The position numbers and the translations under genes were made by a program. Below, in pieces: positions 30,315-36,403 of a stretch of DNA of 64,000 nucleotides. Source of the stretch: Chthoniobacterales bacterium (GTDB lineage Bacteria; Verrucomicrobiota; Verrucomicrobiia; Chthoniobacterales; UBA10450); assembly GCA_035274845.1 (NCBI GenBank), contig DATENU010000010.1, positions 62,001 to 126,000 on the forward strand. Reading direction: 5' to 3'. The first letter of the stretch is position 1. The number at the start of each line of letters is the position of its first letter. Under the pieces are notes generated by a model. It was not told the DNA's origin and did not search any database. It saw nothing but the letters and a program-made list of their open reading frames with translations.

Positions 30315-31490
30315 GTGAGAAACTATGTTGAGCGAGTCGGTCGCCCGCCCGTCTTCGTCTCGAACTGGGATTCTGATCCTGGCAACCAAAGCCTGTTGGG
30401 CAACATCATAGCATCTGCGACAACGACATCCGCTCGTGCCTTCTCAGACTATGCGTATGGTGAAGATCTCACCGAAGAAATCTCGTGCTTTCTGGGCCTG
30501 CTTGCCCGAAGCGGAAATGTAAATCTTCAGCCGCGAAATATCGCGGTAACACTGAACGCCACAAACGCGCTTTACCTTAGCCTTCACGCGCTGAAGCGGC
30601 TGGGGGTCAATCGTTTCTTGGTAATTACTCCGACCTATTATTCTGTCATCGAAACGCTGGATTCATTTGGCTCTAGCGTCATCTATCATCACCTTCTTGA
30701 TGAAGAGGCCTTTTTCCTCGACCTTAAGGCGATTCGCCGAGCAGTGGAATGGCAACAAATCGATGCAATCATCCTAACCGATCCGGTCTACAGCGCCGGT
30801 ATTGAGCATGACATTTCGGCTTATAGCGGCCTTTCTGCGATCTGTAATGAGCATCACATATGGCTCCTGTGTGACTACGCGCTCGGAGGGCTTTTCTGGC
30901 ACAGGCCGCCGACGCGACTACTTGACGCCGCAAAACTGTCTGCTTTATCCAGCTTGGAGCGGTTTATCTACATTGAGTCTCCACCGAAGCGGCTATTTCT
31001 GAACGGAATGAAACATGCGGCGGTCGTTGCATCAAGCAACGTCACCAATTTAATTCACGATTTGGCTTCGCGCATGTCGGGTGGCTTCTGTTCCACCCAA
31101 TTATCTGTTCTCAAGGCACTCTATGATCCCAACAATCAAACGGGCATAGTGGCTTACATGGAAGGTAACCGCCTTCGTATCGAAGCCAATTTCGCATCGC
31201 TCCAGTCCAGCCTCCTCGGGACAGCCTTCTACACATATTCCTCAAATAGCGGCCACTTTACAATGCTATGCCATAAACACCGCCGCATCGAGAACGCCAA
31301 CACCAAGCGCATCGTTAAGCGCCTTCTTTGGGAGCACGGGCTTTATGTGCTCCCTTCAGAGCACTTTTCCTACTACGGGAGAAATCATTTTGGTGTACGC
31401 ATCAATCTTATGAATGATGTGTCGGCATTTCTAATCCCCCTTAATCGTGCTCTCACTGAAGATCCGGAGCTCCTTGATGCATTCCGCTAG
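30315..31490 (+). CDS. PLP-dependent aminotransferase-fold (type I) protein of the island
   Basis: A 391-residue protein if the GTG at 30315 is used; the frame is open back to 30270 with no ATG, and an AUU/AUC start right after AGAGG in the motif is possible. Fold-type I signatures: the PLP-phosphate loop NATNALYLSLHAL (81-93), PTYYS (106-110), LTDPVYSAG in the place of NPxNPTG, D187-Y188 (LLCDYALGG) to bind the pyridine nitrogen, SPPK225 as Schiff-base lysine, and R362 (GVRINL) for the substrate carboxylate. So it is probably an active aminotransferase or related lyase on an amino acid. Its last 60 bases overlap the convergent pentapeptide gene. Confidence 0.82.
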   Translation: MRNYVERVGRPPVFVSNWDSDPGNQSLLGNIIASATTTSARAFSDYAYGEDLTEEISCFLGLLARSGNVNLQPRNIAVTLNATNALYLSLHALKRLGVNRFLVITPTYYSVIETLDSFGSSVIYHHLLDEEAFFLDLKAIRRAVEWQQIDAIILTDPVYSAGIEHDISAYSGLSAICNEHHIWLLCDYALGGLFWHRPPTRLLDAAKLSALSSLERFIYIESPPKRLFLNGMKHAAVVASSNVTNLIHDLASRMSGGFCSTQLSVLKALYDPNNQTGIVAYMEGNRLRIEANFASLQSSLLGTAFYTYSSNSGHFTMLCHKHRRIENANTKRIVKRLLWEHGLYVLPSEHFSYYGRNHFGVRINLMNDVSAFLIPLNRALTEDPELLDAFR

Positions 31491-32885
31491 TTTTCGAGCG
31501 TTCTCATAAGACCGTGCGGAAGGAGGGGTCAACAAAGGACGGATTTCCTTGTGAAGTCTTGCGACATCCTTTACCGTAGATGCGTCTCGCAAAAGGCCAA
31601 CATACTTCGCCGACAATTGGAACTCGAGAACGATGCGGACTAATGTTGACGATACTTCACGCAGGCAAATGGCTAGGGCAAAGACGGTGGCGCCGTGTCC
31701 AATACATTCGAGGATTAACGAACCATGTCTTTCGCCGAGTACCACCAGTCCGGCCGCTTCCATTGCCTGGTCTTGGAAGAAGCCCTCCAAAGAGGTTTTG
31801 ACCCTTTCGCGATCCCACTCTTCAATAGTCAGTTCAAAATACAAAGCCCCTGCTTCAGGTGGTCGTGGCGATTGCCATTGCAAGAGAATTGCCTGTATCC
31901 AATTCTTGAGAAATGACACTTTGCTTTCGATTTGCAGACGGTCCACTAGAGATATTTCTTCCAGATCAATGTCATCTAAGGCACTTACTAATGCGAATAA
32001 CTCATTTGTAGCGACAGCAGGGCTGTCGGCATAGAAGCTAAGGAGACCTATTATGCGTTCGGCCGAGTTCTTCCTGATGAATGGCGGTTCGCTGTTAATA
32101 GAATGGATTACCCCACGAAATAGCGGCAGTAAGGCCTTACCTCGCTGGGCTAGATAATTGTACAGTACGGCGCAATTAAAGACCTCATAGTAACGCGTCG
32201 CAGCTGCATAGGAATCCATCAGGACTTCAAGGGATGAAAGATACTCCGCATTCAGTTGTAACGTTTCGCCGCGATATGTAAGATGAATGTTTTCAGGCGC
32301 TGAGCCCTTGAATAAGTATGTTCCCAGATAATCTGGATCCAGGCGAACATTCTCGAATTGGCAGTCAGCAAATTGAAAATTCGTCGCTGTCATATTCGAG
32401 AAGTCAACATTACGGAACGTGCATTTCGTGAAGGCTAACGTGTCGGCAGTATTCGTGCGAAGATCGCAGCTGTCGAAGACACAATTCCTGTAGCGGCAAG
32501 CGCTTAGTGTTGAGTTAATTATGGTTTCGTATGAGAACGTGCAATTCTCATAAACGCAATCTGTAAGTGTACACGTGTCGGAATCATTGCGTGAAAAGTG
32601 AACTTCATCGAAGTAGGTATTCAAAAAATCCGTTCCGAATCGGCAGTTTTCAAACTGCGATAAGCGTATAAAAGCATCGATGAAATCGGCTCGATTAAAA
32701 TCGCTTTTCCAAAAACGAACGTTGTCAATTTTAGCCCGGCGGAAGTCGCCCCGAAAAAACGAGATCGGCTGTTGCTCCTCGAGAAAATCAAAATCCGCAA
32801 AGAGGACGCCCTGAAAACTCTCGTTGCTTCTGTCTAGGCTGGTAGTTGGTTGGAATCTGGGAGTTGCTGGACCAATTTGAGACAT
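31431..32885 (-). CDS. Pentapeptide-repeat protein with C-terminal helical domain
   Basis: A 484-residue protein. Residues ~23-190 are pentapeptide repeats (FQGVLFADFDF, FFRGDFRRAKIDNVRFWKSDFNRADF, FTKCTFRNVDFSNM, FADCQFENVRL), a right-handed quadrilateral beta-helix. A helical C-terminal half of ~280 residues includes GLVVLGERHGSLILECIGHGATVFALAICLREVSST; I cannot assign it. Pentapeptide proteins can mimic DNA to protect gyrase, or act as scaffolds in defence systems. The ATG at 32885 immediately follows AGAGGATT inside motif copy 4. It is convergent with and overlaps the aminotransferase-like gene by 60 bases. Confidence 0.85.
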   Translation of the reverse strand: MSQIGPATPRFQPTTSLDRSNESFQGVLFADFDFLEEQQPISFFRGDFRRAKIDNVRFWKSDFNRADFIDAFIRLSQFENCRFGTDFLNTYFDEVHFSRNDSDTCTLTDCVYENCTFSYETIINSTLSACRYRNCVFDSCDLRTNTADTLAFTKCTFRNVDFSNMTATNFQFADCQFENVRLDPDYLGTYLFKGSAPENIHLTYRGETLQLNAEYLSSLEVLMDSYAAATRYYEVFNCAVLYNYLAQRGKALLPLFRGVIHSINSEPPFIRKNSAERIIGLLSFYADSPAVATNELFALVSALDDIDLEEISLVDRLQIESKVSFLKNWIQAILLQWQSPRPPEAGALYFELTIEEWDRERVKTSLEGFFQDQAMEAAGLVVLGERHGSLILECIGHGATVFALAICLREVSSTLVRIVLEFQLSAKYVGLLRDASTVKDVARLHKEIRPLLTPPSARSYENARKLAECIKELRIFSESTIKGD

Positions 32886-32903
32886 AATCCTCTGTTATCC
32901 TTC
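32884..32903 (-). repeat. Motif copy 4, inverted
   Basis: The minus strand reads GAAGGATAACAGAGGATTAT, identical to copy 3, and its last two bases are the first two of the ATG of the pentapeptide gene. It closes the second convergent pair with an inverted copy. Confidence 0.85.
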
Positions 32904-33612
32904 GGTTTGACGAGCAGCAAGGAAAGTCAAAATTTGATCGGTGCTTGCTGGAGACGATCTCAGAAGGGCGAACGACAATGCGAGCGGGACGCTTCTACAT
33001 TTCGGATCGCCCCAGAGGCCCAAAAACAAACCAATGGCGCTTGCCGCAGTTGCGGCTGCGATCATCGAAAAGGGATTACTTCGCGTCCTGTACATATGGG
33101 GAACAACCCATAATCGTTCACAAAGTTAGAGTCTTTGGTCAAGCAACTTTCAGAAAAGCGGATTTGTAGACGGCGTCTGTCGTTTTTTGGGGATATTACG
33201 CTCCTCGAACGATGCCAATTGAGATGTCCGTGTTTTTTCAGTCAGTCGGATAGAGCTTCAACGATGATATCGCGTTGCGTTAAAGGCGACTGACGCTTAA
33301 TGCGGCGTTCGACCGAAGCGCGCAAAAGCGCTGTCGCGATACCCGGGTCGATCCGGGCATTTATCGAACCGGATCCGAAAATCGAGTACTGACCCGGATT
33401 ATTCGATGTCTGTCTTCAACAGATGTTTCATTCCATGGCCGCCGAGAAACGCTCATGCTCCTCGCATGTCCGAGGCCCTGAAAATCAGCGGTTAACGGCT
33501 AGACCCGGAATGATCAAATACCGCCGCTCCGCGGGTTCTGAGACGCGGTTTACAAACGCAATCGCCCACCCCATAATGGCGGTTGCGAACGCCGGGTGAC
33601 CGGCGTGCCGAA
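32904..33612. other. Right end of the island, no recognised gene
   Basis: About 700 bases between the pentapeptide gene and tRNA-Ser. Short frames exist (for example 32945-33169 on the plus strand) but none has a ribosome site or family resemblance. Around 33340-33410 there are several CCCGGGTCGATCCGGG-like pieces, which may be remnants or part of an attP arm. The tRNA promoter lies at the right edge. Confidence 0.4.
33549..33577 (+). promoter_or_regulatory. Promoter of tRNA-Ser(CGA)
   Basis: TTTACA at 33549-33554 and CATAAT at 33572-33577, 17 bases apart, end 35 bases before the tRNA. The same layout is present at 26474-26502. It lies inside the element, so the tRNA is now expressed from an element-borne promoter (inference). 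The -35 region GGTTTACAAACG resembles the host GGCGGTTT palindromes, a possible alternative reading. Confidence 0.6.
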
Positions 33613-33654
33613 GGAAGGGTGGCTGAGTCCGGTTTAAGGCACTCGACTCGAAAT
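33613..33654 (+). repeat. attR: 5' half of the intact tRNA-Ser gene
   Basis: Identical to 26543-26584. The repeat ends just past the anticodon loop, so strand exchange most likely happens in or beside the anticodon loop. The 5' half in the intact gene would then be element-derived and the 3' half chromosomal. Confidence 0.85.
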
Positions 33655-33704
33655 CGAGCGTGGGGTTAAACTCACCGTGGGTTCGAATCCCACCCCTTCC
33701 GCCA
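33613..33704 (+). tRNA. tRNA-Ser(CGA)
   Basis: 92 bases with encoded CCA. The acceptor stem GGAAGGG pairs with CCCTTCC, with discriminator G and CCA at 33702-33704. The anticodon stem CTCGA/TCGAG encloses the loop CTCGAAA with anticodon CGA (reads UCG, serine). A long variable arm typical of tRNA-Ser follows, then the T arm GTGGG-TTCGAAT-CCCAC. The first 42 bases are duplicated at 26543-26584. Confidence 0.97.
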
Positions 33705-33706
33705 CA

Positions 33707-34405
33707 ATCAGGTGGCCGTCTGTCCGGTCAACTGCTGGAGCTTGATCACGACGAACTCGGCTCGTTAAGCGGCGCGAAGCCGACCACGATATTGACCACG
33801 CCGGCGTTGATATCGTCCTGCGTGGTCGTCGTTTGGTCGCACTTCACGAAGTAAGCCTCGGTCGGGGTCTGGCCCTGGAAGGCGCCCTGCCGAAAGAGCT
33901 TGTGCATGAACGCGCCTGCGTTCAGCCGAATCTCGCCGTCCGGCGGACCGGAATGTATTTCCATTCCGTCATCGAGCTGTCCGTTCCGGCGAGCGTTCGC
34001 GCTCCCCAAACCACCGCGGCCGAGCCGGCAATACTCCGGAGACAATTGATGCGGAGCGGATTCAACGCCTCATTTTCCGCCTCAGTCCCGACGATCGCCG
34101 CCTGTTACTCCGCTGGCCGAAGCTTCCAAACCGGCGGGCGCCTTCCAGACCCCGCTTCTCGCGTCGCTTCCGAGCCGCCGTTGAGGAAGATGCCGCACCG
34201 CGTAGCTCATCGTGCTGAACCGCCAGAGGCCACCGAAGATCCGCTCGTAGTGGTCAAAGCTGACAATTTTGGTCGGCTTATTCCGCGGCCCTTTCCGCGC
34301 CCAACCAACAAATGCGGTCGTCGCTGTCGGGATACCCTCGATCGGGTGCACGCCGCTGCTTACTTCTTCGATAAAAACCCCGGGGAAGGTAACAGTGGAG
34401 GGCAT
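33707..34405 (-). pseudogene. Remnant of a contractile tail sheath gene
   Basis: The N-terminus MPSTVTFPGVFIEEVSSGVHPIEGIPTATTAFVGWA and then IFGGLWRFSTMSYAVR, read on the minus strand from the ATG at 34405, match tail sheath proteins of phages and extracellular contractile injection systems. The frame shifts after AVRHL (FLNGGSEA continues in another frame). A large middle part is missing, and the C-terminal end (LNAGAFMHKLFRQGAFQGQTPTEAYFVKCD, TTTTQDDINAGVVNIVVGFAPL) reappears at 33746-34045. A last frameshift precedes AEFVVIKLQQLTGQ, and the stop at 33707 is 2 bases from the tRNA end. At about 230 residues it is roughly half the usual length. Confidence 0.85.
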
Positions 34406-34637
34406 GCGATTCCCGACGCCGCCCAGCAAAACAAAAACCTGACTGACGCGCAACCCGGAACAGCCGCCGGATCATTTATTCCGCTGCGTTTTCCCGGTCC
34501 GTGGTGTAACACAACCCACGTGATGCAATAGGTGCTTCAGGTTACCCGCTGACGTGAGAAAACCTTCCCGAGCCAAATGTCGACGTCGCGACGCCGCCCG
34601 GCGCTGAAGACAGCTTTGTCCCGCTCACCATTCTCCG

Positions 34638-35249
34638 ATGCCGACTTCCACCGATTTCACTGCTGCTGAACTTCGCCAGCTGCGGGCCCTTAAAACGCCT
34701 GCGGGCATCCAGCGTTTCCTCGACGAGATCCCGTATCACCTCGCGGGGACCGCCTGGTCTCCGCGAAAGGTCCTGCACGAGAAGACGGCGCATTGCCTTG
34801 AAGGGGCGATCTTCGCGGCCGCCGCACTCCGCGTCCTCGGATTTCCGCCTTTGCTCCTCGATCTCGAGGCCGACCAGGACACCGATCATGTCCTGGCCCT
34901 CTTCAAAATCCACGGGCATTGGGGTGCGATCGCGAAATCGAATTTTTCCGGCTGCCGGTATCGCGAACCGGTCTATCGGACCTTGCGCGAATTGGCCCTC
35001 AGTTATTTCCACACTTACTTCAACCTGCGCGGCGAACGCACTCTGCGGCGCTATTCCCAACCGGTGGACCTGGCCCGGTTCGATCGCCGGGGCTGGATGA
35101 CAGCGGAGAAAGGGGTCTGGTTCATCGCCGAGTATCTCGTCGATATTCCACATCGGCCGCTCCTTCGGCGCGGACTGGAGAAGAACCTCACCCGGGTCGA
35201 CCGAAGAACCTGGGAGAGCGAGATGGTGGGGCATCGGAAAAAGAATTGA
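34638..35249 (+). CDS. Transglutaminase-like conserved protein
   Basis: A 203-residue soluble protein. TAHCLEGAIFAAAALRVLGFPPLLLDLEADQDTDHVLALFKIHGHWGAIAKS has the order Cys53 at a helix start, then His84 in a strand, then a polar residue, as in transglutaminase-like papain-fold enzymes, although the family is only loosely recognisable. It may be a peptidase or a non-catalytic relative. Its stop overlaps the TTG start of the acyltransferase (TTGA), so the two are coupled. Confidence 0.6.
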   Translation: MPTSTDFTAAELRQLRALKTPAGIQRFLDEIPYHLAGTAWSPRKVLHEKTAHCLEGAIFAAAALRVLGFPPLLLDLEADQDTDHVLALFKIHGHWGAIAKSNFSGCRYREPVYRTLRELALSYFHTYFNLRGERTLRRYSQPVDLARFDRRGWMTAEKGVWFIAEYLVDIPHRPLLRRGLEKNLTRVDRRTWESEMVGHRKKN

Positions 35250-36403
35250 AAATCGTGAGCGCCACCGGCCGTGTTTTCGGCCTCGATCTTCTCCGGGCCG
35301 CGGCCATCATGATGGTGATCTGCGCCCACGGTTTCGTCGTGCTCTACCCGCACTTCGGCGAACCCCTCGGGGTCTTCGGCCACGGCGGCTTTTACGGCGT
35401 GGAACTGTTTTTCGTCCTCAGCGGCTTCCTGATCGGCCGGATTCTGATCGGGCAGGGCGCGGGGTTGGGCCAGGACGGGGCGGTCGCGGTTTTCTATGTC
35501 CGCCGCTGGTTCCGAACGTTGCCCCTCTTTTTTCTTTTTCTCGCCGTCAATGTTCTCTTCGAGCGAGCGTTTCGGGCGCACGATGTCGGGCTCGGCGAAG
35601 CGCTCGGGCACGGATTTTTCCTTCGGAACCTGACCGCATTCCGGATGACGTTCTTTCCGGAATCATGGAGCCTCGCGATCGAAGAATGGTTTTACCTCCT
35701 CTTCCCGGCCGCGCTCTGGCTCGGACTGAAATTCACGAAACGGTTTGACGCCGTTTTTCTCTCCGCTGCTTTCGCCTTCTTCGCCTTTTCCACCACCGCG
35801 CGCACCCTAGGGGCCGGCGCGCCGGATGTGACCTGGTCCGAACAAATGCGCATGGTCGTCATCTACCGGTTCGACGCCCTGATGATCGGCATGATCGCGG
35901 CGTGGTTATCCATCCGTTTCGAAAGAACCTGGCTTCGCTCTGCGTTCCTCTGTGCTCTCTGCGGTTCGATCCTGCTCATCGCCATGTACGCCACCCTGTG
36001 GAAATTCGAGAACGGCCATCTCGCCTTTGGCGACGACAATTTTTTTGCGCGAACGTTTCGGTTCACGCTCGTCTCGCTCGGGTTCGCTCTGCTCCTTCCC
36101 TGGGCGTCGGCCCTGAGACTGGCGGCGGAAAATTTCGCCAGCATGAGTGTGCGGAAGATCGCGCTTTGGTCTTACAGTCTTTACCTGGTCCACCTCCCGG
36201 TTTTCCTCCTCGTCACCCGCGCAGGACTCGGGCCCGACGCGCCGATGCGGTTGCCTAAGGCGCTTTTTTCTTTCGCCCTCCAGATAGGCGGCTCGATTTT
36301 GCTCAGCGCGCTGCTCTACCGTTTCTTTGAAGCGCCCTGCACGCGGCTGCGCGAGAAAGCAGGACCTGCGGTGGCGAAAATTTTCTCGGCGTCGCAGCAG
36401 TAA
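35246..36403 (+). CDS. Acyltransferase 3 family membrane protein
   Basis: A 385-residue protein with about ten membrane segments. The head GLDLLRAAAIMMVICAHGFVVL holds the catalytic-type His of the acyltransferase 3 (OafA/NodX) family, followed by GVELFFVLSGFLIGRIL and FPESWSLAIEEWFYLLFPAALW. These enzymes O-acetylate or succinylate surface polysaccharides or lipids. A TTG at 35246 is the chosen start because the family's conserved head begins shortly after; GTG at 35255 is an alternative. Residues ~337-345 (LCALCG, at 35936-35970) are encoded by a stretch resembling a common dispersed repeat. Confidence 0.82.
   Translation: MKIVSATGRVFGLDLLRAAAIMMVICAHGFVVLYPHFGEPLGVFGHGGFYGVELFFVLSGFLIGRILIGQGAGLGQDGAVAVFYVRRWFRTLPLFFLFLAVNVLFERAFRAHDVGLGEALGHGFFLRNLTAFRMTFFPESWSLAIEEWFYLLFPAALWLGLKFTKRFDAVFLSAAFAFFAFSTTARTLGAGAPDVTWSEQMRMVVIYRFDALMIGMIAAWLSIRFERTWLRSAFLCALCGSILLIAMYATLWKFENGHLAFGDDNFFARTFRFTLVSLGFALLLPWASALRLAAENFASMSVRKIALWSYSLYLVHLPVFLLVTRAGLGPDAPMRLPKALFSFALQIGGSILLSALLYRFFEAPCTRLREKAGPAVAKIFSASQQ

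Larger units (their letters stand above)
26543..33654. mobile_element. tRNA-Ser-integrated element with recombinase and two convergent gene pairs
   Basis: It is bounded by a 42-bp perfect direct repeat of the tRNA-Ser 5' half and carries a complete tyrosine recombinase next to the left end. Its interior is visibly richer in A+T than the flanks. Cargo: an unknown 417-residue protein, a methyltransferase, an aminotransferase-fold protein and a pentapeptide-repeat protein. No replication, conjugation or phage genes are present, so it is a small non-autonomous-for-transfer integrative island. The left flank ends with nrdJ, and the right flank starts with the 3' half of the tRNA. Confidence 0.85.

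Noticed and set aside
27826..32903. Integron with attC sites
   Set aside because: The repeated motif lacks the RYYYAAC/GTTRRRY core pairs and long stem of attC, the recombinase has no visible IntI-specific insertion, and the genes are in convergent pairs rather than head-to-tail.
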